From assembly GCA_964036315.1 (NCBI GenBank), contig OZ038487.1:52176283-52240282 (forward strand): 64,000 nt of DNA, in the 5' to 3' direction. The notes beneath the pieces were generated by a model. That model saw only the letters and a list, made by a program, of their open reading frames with translations, did no database searches and had not been told where the DNA came from. Shown here piece by piece: positions 35,063-45,110 of the stretch. The DNA comes from Acanthosepion esculentum. Lineage: Eukaryota > Mollusca > Cephalopoda > Sepiida > Sepiidae. Each line of letters opens with the position of its first letter. Position 1 is the stretch's first letter. The translations under genes and the position numbers were made by a program.

Positions 35063-35891
35063 CCACTGTACAATCCCTTTTTTTTAAAATTAAAAATGAC
35101 AGTTGAAACCAGGCAAGCAAGATCTACTGACCAATTTCTATTATATTTGGTAGTTGGAAGTCAAAACAGAAAATATTCTATAAGGAACATTTTGATCTTT
35201 AAAAGAACTTCATTAGACTAAAGTAATATTCTTATTGATGAAATTATATATATGTAGGGACAAGAGCAGGCTAGCTCAAGGTACTGGCAACTCAGGCAGT
35301 GGTGCAGGGTGCCATCATGCCATGTGTTTTGGGATCTTCCAAACAAAAAAGAAAAAATGTGAAAATAATAAATAAAATACAAAAAACACCAAAATATTAA
35401 ATTTCCTAAGTGGAGTAAAAATTTTGAGAATTTGATTATTAATTTTTTCTGTTATGATGTCAAGATTTCTCTTATATCCGGGTCTCTTATATCCGGGTAT
35501 GGAGAAACACCATAACAGAACACTGAATGAGTGGGTATTACATTTTCAGTTTTTCTCTTTGTGAAAATTTAAAAATATTATTCTTGTAAGGGTGTCAACA
35601 TACATTCAGCTTGCCCGGGGTTGCCAGCTACCCTAGAGCTGGCTCAGGACTGAAGTAAATAAAAATAAAAAGTTTAGTTATAATTATTCACCAAGAGGAA
35701 ATGCTGTAGATGCGGGACACAAAATTTTAAACTTAAAAATTTCTGGTGTCTGATGTGTCTAGACACAAGAATTTAGCTGATTTCATTTAGTTTCCCCGAT
35801 GACTTGTTTTTATTCCTATAGCTGTTGTTTTTAAATATCTGTTGTAATTTTGGCTAATCCTCATCGCCAAAATGTTGTAACCTAGGGAAGG

Positions 35892-36359
35892 TTACTGAAT
35901 AAAATAATTAAATGAAGGCTGGTGATAAATGATAATACTTAGGACAAGAACAACACATATAAGATTCGTCAACAGTGTGTAGAAGAAGCAGTCAACTACT
36001 AGAAATAAGTCAAGTGAATTCCATGATGAATCTCCAACTGCAGGATATCTACCAACTGTCCATGTGGTCAGATGTGGCACAAGGCTGAATTTAATGTAGG
36101 ATATCTGAACCCTTAGGCTCGGCCAAAAATTCCCCATATACCTCGTATAAAACGGGGTCAGGTAGCTGTTTACCAAGACAAGACTCTGCCCTTTGACAGC
36201 CTCATCTGGGGATCCTCTCTGCCTGAAGGCAGAGAGTTTGACCAGCACAGCTGGAGATGAATTCTCAACTGCAGACCAACATACAGTATTTACTACTGTA
36301 TTTATGTGAATGGGGACATATCCATTATTGTCCATAGGTATGCTACAACAATATTCCAT
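35892..36359 (-). CDS. Unrecognised 155-codon open frame
   Basis: The longest frame in the window that is neither low complexity nor recognised transposon debris. It lies in DNA of locally higher G+C (about 36030-36290). The protein has a hydrophobic segment near its C-terminus (LVVDCFFYTLLTNLICVVLV, about residues 118-137) and otherwise no motif I can identify. There is no obvious splice-site context or partner gene. It may be a fragment of an LTR retroelement or a chance frame; I do not assign a function. Confidence 0.25.
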   Translation of the reverse strand: MEYCCSIPMDNNGYVPIHINTVVNTVCWSAVENSSPAVLVKLSAFRQRGSPDEAVKGQSLVLVNSYLTPFYTRYMGNFWPSLRVQISYIKFSLVPHLTTWTVGRYPAVGDSSWNSLDLFLVVDCFFYTLLTNLICVVLVLSIIIYHQPSFNYFIQ

Positions 36360-36832
36360 ACTACAACAGAAGATTTGTTAAGAATGGTGACATGTAAGAA
36401 CCTGTATGCAAATTTACCATGGAAGACTAAAAAACTCTGTACTTTCTATGTATTTTGCCTCTGTACTTTCTATGTATTTTTGCACTTTTAATTAGAGCAG
36501 TATTTTTTAAGTTGAAACTATTGTCAGATTCATGATGATGAATGACTAAATCACTGTGTAAAAAGAATTCTTTTGTGTTCATACTCTTTTATTTAAATTC
36601 CTTAGCCTCACCAATATATTTTTGTGGCTTTTATTATACCTTTGAAAATGACTAAGGTATTCACTGAAAGTGCACAGGACATAAAACACTATGGACGCCA
36701 CACACCCAGTCCTCACAAAAGAAATATTGTTAGGACGTAAGAAAAATTGAATGAAAAACTTACAAAATATACTTTGTCTATCATATTTAATGAAACATTC
36801 ATATATTTGAAACAGTATTTGCACATAGGTGC

Positions 36833-36905
36833 GTGTATGTATGTATGTATGTATGTATGTATGTACGTATGTATGTATGTATGTATGTATTATTATTATT
36901 ATTAT
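36833..36905. repeat. (TATG)n(TTA)n microsatellite
   Basis: About 14 GTAT units, one with a C substitution, then ATT units. Frames across it are Tyr-Val-Cys-Met repeats. Confidence 0.95.
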
Positions 36906-37837
36906 CATAACTGCTATTTTTTCTTTTAGTTTATTTAGTGAAAAAAAATTGTTTCCTTCAATGTCTTTCCCTCCAGAGTATAAGGTTTTAGGAACCTTTT
37001 CTGATTTTTGACGCAGATTCCATCATGTGGTATATCCACCCACTCAAGTTGTCAATCATTTTGACTTGAGGGGATTTTTATCGTAAACACAACTCATATC
37101 ACAGTCACATTCTGCATCCTCTCAAAGTGAGGCTGATGGCCTCTAAGCTTGTTTTACAACTTTTATAGAACCTGTCATAGATTTCTAAGTCAAGGACAAA
37201 CTATATTTCAGTCTGTTTCTCACCTCCTGTAAAAGACCCTGTTCAACCTACACCAGAATACTCTATCCATGGGGAGACTTTTTCCTCCACTTTTTGCAAG
37301 TAGAACTTTGTTCCTTACTATAGATTTTTTCCCATGTACTAGAGCTGTTGATACAAACCCAAATAGAAAATTAATTTTAGCATAAAATGAAAAAAATATA
37401 ATCTGAGTTTAATTTATGATATCCCTTTTTAGTTTCTATATATGCAAGAGTAATTAAAATAACATGAATGGACAAGTGAAGTGTTAGCATACAGCTGTCA
37501 TATCTGAGGTTCTGTTCTTGATATTGGTTTTAATACATTTGATACATTAAATATGATAACTATTATAGAATATAGTTGGTAATTTTATCTATTTTTTTCT
37601 TAATTTTAATGTTATTGAAATTTTAAAAAATGGGATAATCAGTCAGAGGTAGTATTTTATTTTACTCCAAACTTTATTATAGTGAGCACTTCTTATTTGA
37701 AATAGATGATGTGGCATCTATTTCAATTAAAAAGTGTCTACTAAAATAAAGCTTAAACTGAAATATTAAAAATGTACAATTAAAAATTAAACCCATTAAA
37801 ATTAATTCCTTGGAAATAAGGAATGGATTAAATCCGA

Positions 37838-38281
37838 CATATTTTTAATTTATTTGTTTAAACGTTATTTTTAAAAGGATACTCATATTTGAGCAGATGC
37901 TCTGTTTTTATTTATTTATTAAACAGTAAATTAATTTACTTACATTTATCGGCCTGAATATTTGAGAAATCTTGTTAGAAAAATATGCATTCTTTGGCAG
38001 GATTTGAACCTGCATCCCCTAGAGGAAAAATGTCATTAGATATGATGTGCCTTGACCTGTCAGCCACATAGGACCTCATGATCAAACAAAGTCTGAATAG
38101 TGGTTTTGAAAGCATATCTCTCCCGATCTTTGAAATATCTACTCTGTTTCATATCCTAACATAAACAAAGTCAATTCCTTAAGGAATGAAAATAAATAAA
38201 TAAATAAATAAAAACAGAGCATCTACTCAAATATGAGTATCCATTAAAAATAACGTTTAAAGAAATAAATTAAAAACATAT
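37838..38281. mobile_element. MITE with about 80-bp terminal inverted repeats and tRNA-like core
   Basis: The left arm (37838-37920, containing TTTAAACGTTATTTTTAA and GGATACTCATATTTGAG) and the reverse complement of the right arm (38190-38281) match with few differences. Between them, on the minus strand, is a tRNA-like module: TGGCTGACAGGTC (A-box-like, about 38065) and GGTTCAAATCC (exact B-box, about 37998-38008) inside GATGCAGGTTCAAATCCTGCC. No transposase. A weaker outer inverted match (37590-37640 with 38310-38370) may extend it. Confidence 0.75.
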
Positions 38282-38591
38282 ATATTATTAAACAATATGA
38301 ATGAGATGGTATTTTTTTATTTCAATTTTTTACTAATTTCAGTAACAATGAAATTAAGAAAAATTGTAATAATGAAACAGAGGTTGTATTTTTTTAACAT
38401 AATGACATGTAAATAAATTACACACACACACACACAAATATTACCTTAACCTTACTTGTGCAATAGTACACAGTAGATAAAGTACCATATTTTTTTTACT
38501 CACTACTTTGATGTCAAAATCTGCTTGTGTTCTATATACCAAATGTGTATACACATACATACATACATACATGCATATATATATAGATATA

Positions 38592-38742
38592 TATTAAAAA
38601 GAAGAGAGGTACCGCAAACTTTTTTGGTTGTAATGTGGGTTTTTAAAAAAATGTAAAACTATGAAAAATAAAGAATAATATTTTTTTAAAAACCCACATT
38701 ACAACCAAAAAAGTTTGCGGTACCTCTCTTCTTTTTAATATA
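38592..38742. repeat. 60-bp perfect-looking inverted repeat of a Penelope-type end
   Basis: The left arm 38592-38651 (starting ATTAAAAAGAAGAGAGGTAC) is repeated in reverse complement at 38682-38742 with no difference that I can see; the loop is about 30 bases and holds AAAACTATGAAAAATAAAGA. The right side continues into ACTTTTCTCTCGTTGGAACC and an (AT)n tract at 38783. The same end in single orientation is at 63545-63718, where it adjoins the 3' half of a hammerhead motif. Confidence 0.9.
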
Positions 38743-38782
38743 CACACTTTTCTCTCGTTGGAACCATTATAACCTCTTCATT

Positions 38783-38808
38783 TTATATATATATATATAT
38801 ATATATAA
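38783..38808. repeat. (AT)n microsatellite
   Basis: AT tract at the outer boundary of the Penelope-type end. Confidence 0.9.
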
Positions 38809-39525
38809 GTTAAATTAAAAAACAGACAACATTAAGGGTTCATAGATTATATTTTATTTCCTGAGGAATGGGATTTTTTCCTGGTTCCTCAGATCACATT
38901 TCCAAGTATAAAAGAAAATAGTTTAAAAATTTGCATATTATTATTTTAATATAAGTTTTTGAGGGGTAGATTTAAGTTGATGTAAGGTGATAGAGAGAGG
39001 GAGACGACCAATATGATCAAAATTAGAGAGGGAAATAGGAGTATGCTTAAATCTATCTTTATTAAGATATATAAGGGTGGTATGGTAAAGTGCCAAACAT
39101 TTTGACATGTTTAATAAGTCCTTTCACAGGAAAAAGAGAGACAAAGAAAAAGTGAAGAAAAGAGATAAGACATAATAGAAAACAAAAGGGGTGGGGAGGA
39201 AAAGAGGAGGCGAAAGAAGAAAAGGAAGAATAAATTATCAAATATAGGCATATTGTGGTTAATTTCAAAGATACAGATTAATATAATTTACAGTTAACAC
39301 TTGACATTATTTTAAAGATTACCAACAAAAAATATAAAATAAAAATATTATTAATAATATTATTAATATTATTAATAACAACTAATAATTAAAATTTAAA
39401 ACCACTTAAAAATTCAAAATATTATTGAAAAAATATCGAAAAGAATAATATTAAAATATTAAAAAATAATAATATATATATATATGAATTGATTCTGATG
39501 TTTATGAAAGTACATTTATAGTAAT

Positions 39526-39527
<2 letters not shown>
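38809..39527. other. Unassigned AT-rich DNA
   Basis: No gene is recognised. A purine-rich segment (39115-39235) gives a Ser/Phe-rich antisense frame. An (ATATT)-rich palindromic stretch lies at 39340-39380. Confidence 0.5.
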
Positions 39528-39592
<65 letters not shown>

Positions 39593-39604
39593 ATATATAT
39601 TATA
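39528..39604. repeat. (AT)n microsatellite
   Basis: More than 60 bases of AT, left flank of the hammerhead-bearing segment. Confidence 0.95.
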
Positions 39605-39894
39605 TAAACTTAAAAGAGACTGTTTGACCAACACAAGGAATGTTAATAAATTCATGTTAAAAAGATAAAAAAACAAATGAAAACTACAGACAAAAGTTCA
39701 TTTTCTCCATCAAGACATTCATTTCTGTAGTTTAATGCTACCAGCGAGGCAGAAATATTGTTTTCTCCTGATGATGGCCATGTGGGCCGAAACTAGTCGA
39801 GGAATCAAAATAAATAATAATAATAAAAACGAAAGAATATTAATCTACAACCCAGTGTGTCTGAAGATTTCAATTATTTTAATAATTTTTATCG

Positions 39895-39898
<4 letters not shown>
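39605..39898 (+). mobile_element. Penelope-type end with well-formed hammerhead
   Basis: A 290-bp segment bounded on both sides by (AT)n tracts and containing the hammerhead at 39762-39804. It ends TTTTAATAATTTTTATCGTT at the AT boundary. No coding sequence. Confidence 0.6.
39762..39804 (+). ncRNA. Hammerhead ribozyme motif with 6-bp stem I
   Basis: Stem I TTTCTC (39762-39767) pairs with GAGGAA (39799-39804), one G-U. Core CTGATGA 39768-39774; stem II GGCC/GGCC (39776-39779, 39785-39788), offset by one base; GAAAC 39789-39793; ACTAGT (39792-39797) gives a self-complementary minimal stem III; C39798 is at the cleavage position. Such minimal stem III forms are known from Penelope-like elements and are thought to act better as dimers. 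Confidence 0.75.
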
Positions 39899-39950
<52 letters not shown>

Positions 39951-40052
39951 GTATATTTAGGCAGCATTTTTTCATTAATACATGTTTCATTAAATAATAA
40001 AATTACATAAAATATATAGACAACACTTATCTATATTATTTAATGAAACATA

Positions 40053-40108
<56 letters not shown>
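39899..40108. repeat. (AT)n tracts around an inverted retroelement end
   Basis: AT tracts at 39899-39947 and 40054-40108 flank a short segment that contains, inverted, the ATGAAACATGTAT.AATGAA and GCTGCCTAAA words of the 51628-51712 family, followed by a further partial copy near 40035. Confidence 0.7.
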
Positions 40109-40115
<7 letters not shown>

Positions 40116-42341
40116 TGAGAGGACAGAGTTGGTTTTTTTATCTCATTTTGCTTTTCTTAATTTCAATATTATTGAAAGTTAGAAGAAAAAAATGAGAAAA
40201 AAAAAAAATCTTTATTCTATAACAGTTCTATTTTTTCTATTAAATGTTTATGTAAATGTATAAATTATTATGATACATAGGTATTACCTTGTAAAATCTC
40301 TGGCAGTCATGCAACGAAAAGATGACTGATACTCCAACATGCTTGTAGGTAATTAAACATGACTAACATTTACTGAGTGCACAAAATGGGGCAATGAGGA
40401 TAAGAAGGTTGTCTTCCAAGTATAAAAGACATGTCTGCTGTGAAAATCAGCATTGGAAAACCTGGTTTTTAACAGAGTTTGAATTCAAAATTCAACATCC
40501 TCAACGATAATGTTTGCTTTAGATTTAATAAGCTTAGCTTATACAGATATAAGGTTACAAACATGGAGTGCCTAGTATGGATCAAAGTCATTTCAATATG
40601 AATGGTCTGCAAGAATTCCTTGCTACACACAGGTTCATGATGATACAAGACTATAGTTATTTACAATGCTGAACTAACACTGATTCATGTCAGCAAGTGA
40701 GGTATCTTGTAAAGAACCAGTATTAAATGACAGTAAAAAATAACTTACTAGTTCCTGCTCAACAGCAAAGTTTGGCTTAATCTCACACAAGTGTTGAGCA
40801 CCAAATGAAGACTGAACTCATCTAAGTAATAGACTAGTTTGCTAATCATTGTGAACATCTGCTTTAATCAGCTTTACTTATTATAATACAAAGTCTCATG
40901 TGTGAGGATCAGAGTCATTAAAATAGTTATGGCATGATATTTATTGCACTACAGTAGTTACTTAGTAATAATATTTAACAAGCTTAGCTTAGTCAGACTC
41001 AAGGCAACGAGTGTGGTGCATACACTTCAGCTAAAACTCATTTTAACAGTAATAATATTCTGTGGAAATAGCTTGTTAACCATTACTCCATTCTTAAATG
41101 ACAACATTTATTATATATGAGCATTACAACCATAAGTTATTGCTTGTCCTCAATAGTTTATTAATCTGGAGATAAAAGTTGTGGGTGATTTTTTTAAAAA
41201 ATAAGCCAATGTATATACTCTTAATCCTTATAACATCAATTTATTTCCTTTTAGTAGCATTTGATACAATTAGTTTGAGAGTTAAGACTATTTTATATTT
41301 AAAGAAAAGGTTATTTTCATTAATAATAATTCTGTAGATGATATAAATAAGCATTGAAATATTAACAAAATCACCCATGACTTTTGATTGATCATCAAAT
41401 ACTCGTTAATGTGACAATGTTTATACACCTCATCCTCATAAAATTAATTTAATTCATTTTAATTTTAAAAAGTGGTTACTTCCATTAATAATAATTCTGT
41501 GGAGAATGTAAATAAACATTGAAATATTAACAAAATCAGCTGTGATTTTTGCCTGTTCATCAAATACTAATTAATTAAAAACATATCTTTTGATCTACTT
41601 TCAGCTTCTGCTTTTAAAATTGTCAAATCATCAAACATCTATTCATTTTTATTACTGCTAGGGCATTTGCCATAAAATGATGCTGCTCTCACAGACCAAT
41701 CAGCAAGTTTGACGAGTTTTTTCCTCAATGAGTACCTTGCTTCTTTATCTCTGTAGCAAATTAAGCTAAACTTCAGGGCCAAAGACAAACATATTAGTCA
41801 CTTGATTATTGGCAACTCATTGGCAAGCTAGTCTCATAGACCATTACTATTTAGTGAGTTTGATACTCACTGAGTGCTCCTTTTTGTGGCCTTGGGCTAG
41901 CTTTGGAAATATTTTAAGTATTTTACTGTCAAGCTAGGGTTAGCAAGCTAGTCTCACAGCCCCTAACTAATGTGTAAGCAAGTTCAATCTTCATGAGGTA
42001 ATCTGCACCTAAATTCAGTTTAATAAACTGTACTCTGTAATCTGTACCTAAATTCAGTTTAATAATTATTATGACAAAATACTTTGGAATGAAAGACCAT
42101 TTTATACAGTTTCAGTCTGGGTTATCTGCCCTTAATGTTCCTTATCACAAATTTCTTTTGTGAAATTATCAACAGGGTGTGTGGGTGATGTTGAAAGGCC
42201 TGAACACCCTCAGTGATAAAGCATGACTGCTGGTACATTGAAAAAGTGTGATTTGTGAAAACATTGGACTTTTCTCCCTTTTTTAATTTTGACTTCTGTA
42301 GGATATGACTAATTTTGAATTGAATTTCACTCATTGTTAGA
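40109..42341. other. Unassigned DNA
   Basis: No gene recognised. A diverged direct duplication is visible at 41270-41400 and 41450-41580 (shared words ATTAATAATAATTCTGT, AAATATTAACAAAATCA, GATCATCAAATACT). A further local repeat (GCAAGCTAGTCTCA) recurs at 41823 and 41942. Confidence 0.55.
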
Positions 42342-43089
42342 CTAGTTTAAAAGCTGCCCTTTTGGACAGCAATTAAGCTAGCTCCTGTGGAAGGCTCTTG
42401 ATTGGGCCTTCTGCTAGTACAGGTATTTCAAGAGTCCCTAAGTCTTTACCTATTCTCAACATTGGAAACTCTCCTGGCTGCCGTTTGGTTTGGGTTTTCA
42501 TTTGCACAGGGCTTTCTTTTCCCTGCTGCAGCATTGGCTCTTTTGATTGCAATCTGGTCCTCTGTTGGCAGAGATTTCTTTTTGCGAGGCATACTGCTGC
42601 CGTATATGATAGACAACAATAAATTACAGAAAAATTCAAAATTGATTGCTGCATTTAAGTATTGCATTAATATCTAAGCTTACATTTTAAAAGTTCAACA
42701 ATATTTTTTCTGCCACCACTTGATTTAAGGACGGTTGGATGTATGTAGATCCTTTCTTTCCCTACAAACATTTATTTTTATTTCATGGGTAACTTTTTCT
42801 GGATTTTGCAATTACTTTAAATTATTCCCAAATTTATTTCCAAGTTATAAAAATTGTTATCGTACAAAAAATTTGTCACAAAAAATCATGTAAAAAATAA
42901 CCAAAAGCAACCACAGTAATGAAAACTTGGGAATCCAAGATTTCAGGATTGTGGGTCCGGGTCTGGATCAGGCACAGAATGTTTTTAATTTGCTCATGGA
43001 TTTGGTCTGATTCCAAAATGGTTTGATATTTTGGGCTAGAGCCTCTAGGAGTAAATTTGAAAAAAATGTGACACATTTATTTATATAGA
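42342..43089 (-). mobile_element. Helitron-like element, copy B
   Basis: On the minus strand: A then TCTATATAAATAAATGTGTC at the start, and a hairpin (GCTGTCC/GGGCAGC), TTTTAAA, CTAG, then T at the end. Insertion between A and T with a CTAG end is the Helitron pattern. It aligns with copy A at 29878-30754 over most of its length (for example AAACTTGGGAATCCAA and CTCTAGGAGTAAA on the plus strand). It holds a short basic minus-strand frame (42592-42446) not seen in copy A. Confidence 0.78.
42446..42592 (-). pseudogene. Short basic frame in Helitron-like element
   Basis: About 48 codons starting MPRKKKSLPTEDQIAIK and ending NQTAARRVSNVENR. Lys/Arg/Gln/Ala-rich N-terminal leaders of this kind occur in some Helitron Rep/helicase proteins, so it may be the remnant start of one. 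This is inference from composition and position. No Rep or helicase motif follows. Confidence 0.35.
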
Positions 43090-44639
43090 TGAAGCATTGT
43101 CATTGTTATTAATTTTTGTCTTATATTTCTTTCATCTTAATTTCTGCTGTTTTTCATGGCAGCCATTAAGGTCATCAGTCTTCAGCTGTTAATAAGCAGC
43201 ACAATAGAGAAATATGAATAAGCACTCCATGTCTCATAAACTTCCATCCCTTTTGCCTTGAAGAAATTGTTTTTCCCATAACTACACTACTCTATTAAGT
43301 TAGAAAACACTTATGGTTGATAGAAGAAATCAAACCATTTAAATTAAATTTTCATTTTTCCTCAAAGAGCAGCTGTTACAAAAAGGTGAGCAAAATGCAT
43401 GTTAGTTCAAGTCTTACTAAGAGCTGATTTTTTATTTCTGATCTTTGCTTTTTACTAATAGCTATAAACTGAAAATCTGAGTAGTTGTAATAAAAAGCAA
43501 CTGAAATCAAGATGAACAATATACTGGTCAAAAATTGATTTGTTGTATAAGCATCACCAGTACAGACAGGTTTCTCCCCTCAGTAAAGAAATTATGTTAC
43601 CATGTTAGAGTTTGGAAAGGCAAAAGAAAATTTTGGCAATAAATAAACACAAAAAAGTGATGGAAACGTCTCTGGAAAATTCAAGGTTATAAATAAAAAG
43701 TAATATACCTGCAGACACATCATATCAAATGTGGAAAATGAACTCTTTTCTGTGGGTTTCATTTTCTTTTCATAATTTTATTCAATGAGGTACTAAATCA
43801 AAAGGACTGGAAGTCATATTTTTAAATGTCGAGACTAAAACGATTTTTAAAATATCATTTTGCTTCAGTACATTGGTGATCATGGCTCTCATGTGAATTT
43901 CCTATTGGTATGTTTGGAATTGAGAGTTGTCCTTTTAGACTGGCTACTCTGTTATTTTACTGATAGCTGAGAGGGAAGTGATGGATTCATGCCTTTTCCA
44001 AGAGGATTAGTGCTAAGTGAACGCAACTGATTCAACAAGATTTTGAACTTGGTCTGTTGATTTTATTTCCTGAATAGATAACCATTATGTCACCCACACA
44101 TCCATTTTAAATGGAAAGCACGAAATACAAGAAATCTGGATTAGTTCAAGTAGATTAAATGTTTATTCATTCAATTGTTTCTTTTGAAAATTGATCAGAT
44201 TTAAACTGTAAAGCATTTCTTTGGTACAAGGTTTTTGAAATTATAGCAACATCTTATTTTATATTTTTTAATAAGTGTTTGTTTTTAAAATATATTCTTA
44301 TTTCAAGATAAAACATAAACAATTGTGGTTGAATTTTTTAATATACTACCTGTGCTAACTAAAATTCTGCATATGATAAGAAACAAAGAGATGATCAATT
44401 AAGTAAAGTCAATATTACTTTGTTATTTGTTAAAGAAATATTTATTCACCACAAACGTTTATCAAAGTACTTTTTATTCCTTCAATTTAAAATGGCACCG
44501 ATATTCCAAGAATTTAAAACAATTAGTTGGTTTCTTATTTTTGTGCATCAATTATTGCTATGTGACATAAACAATAGTCAGTGCATTATTTAAACAAATT
44601 AGTTGTAAATAATCAACAGTGCCTTTTTATAGACATCTC
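43090..44639. other. Unassigned DNA with one SINE fragment
   Basis: No gene recognised. A minus-strand 5'-truncated SINE piece at 43960-44100 (listed separately) is the only classified item. Confidence 0.5.
43960..44100 (-). mobile_element. SINE fragment (tRNA-like part and body, no 5S head)
   Basis: Minus-strand words GTGTGGGTGACATAATGGTTA (A-box-like) and the body words near ATGGATTCATGCCTTTTCC on the plus strand match the SINE at 50370-50735. The 5S head is absent. Confidence 0.55.
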
Positions 44640-45110
44640 TCACTTAGATTATCAGTAGAAGTTTATCCCTTGTTTCCTGTTGATTGGGTTTCTGGTTGCT
44701 TCTAAAGTTTTCTCATTTTCTTTCACTTCCAGTAACCCATTGTGTCTAAGTGGCATTATCACCTTCCTTGGGGTGAAATGATTACAAACAAAATTGCTGA
44801 CAATTGCTTAATTCAGCTCTATACTTCTAAAATCTACACCTGAAATCTGAAATTTTATTTACTAATTATTTATTCATCTCCTCAATAGGAGTAGATAGTT
44901 TCATCTACCATTCAGTTTACACATTGGTTGTTCTTTTAAACAGGAGTAAGCTTGTTCTTTTAAACAGGAGTAAAAGTTTTTCTCTCATTCCCTGTTTAGG
45001 ATTAGGTTTCTGGTTCCTTCTAAAGTCTTTTCATTCTCTTTTACTGCCAATAGCCTCTTGCGTCTTAGTAGTATTATCTTCTTGCTTGGAGTGAATTGAT
45101 TAAAAAAAAT
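44640..45110 (+). mobile_element. Two LINE/SINE tail fragments in tandem
   Basis: Two consecutive copies of the tail module (TTTCCTGTT..GATTGGGTTTCTGGTT; TAACCCATTGTGTCTAAGTG / CTTGCGTCTTAGTAGTATTA; TTGGGGTGAAATGATT / TTGGAGTGAATTGATT). The arrangement matches that at 17540-17945. A 21-base duplication (TTGTTCTTTTAAACAGGAGTA) lies at 44930-44970. Confidence 0.6.

Larger units (their letters stand above)
34760..37585. other. Unassigned DNA
   Basis: No gene is called. Contents seen: a 32-base poly(A) at 35032-35062; a short direct duplication (CTCTTATATCCGGG twice, 35473-35500); a (TATG)n(TTA)n microsatellite at 36833-36905; and a CTCTGTACTTTCTATGTATT direct duplication at 36436-36480. A 155-codon minus-strand frame at 35892-36359 is listed separately. 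Confidence 0.5.

Noticed and set aside
37990..38080. Functional tRNA gene
   Set aside because: The B-box is exact, but the rest does not fold into a proper cloverleaf by eye and the module sits inside a MITE.
42373..42677. Several overlapping 74-93 codon frames on both strands
   Set aside because: They overlap within the Helitron-like copy B; only the short basic minus-strand frame fits the element, and that weakly.
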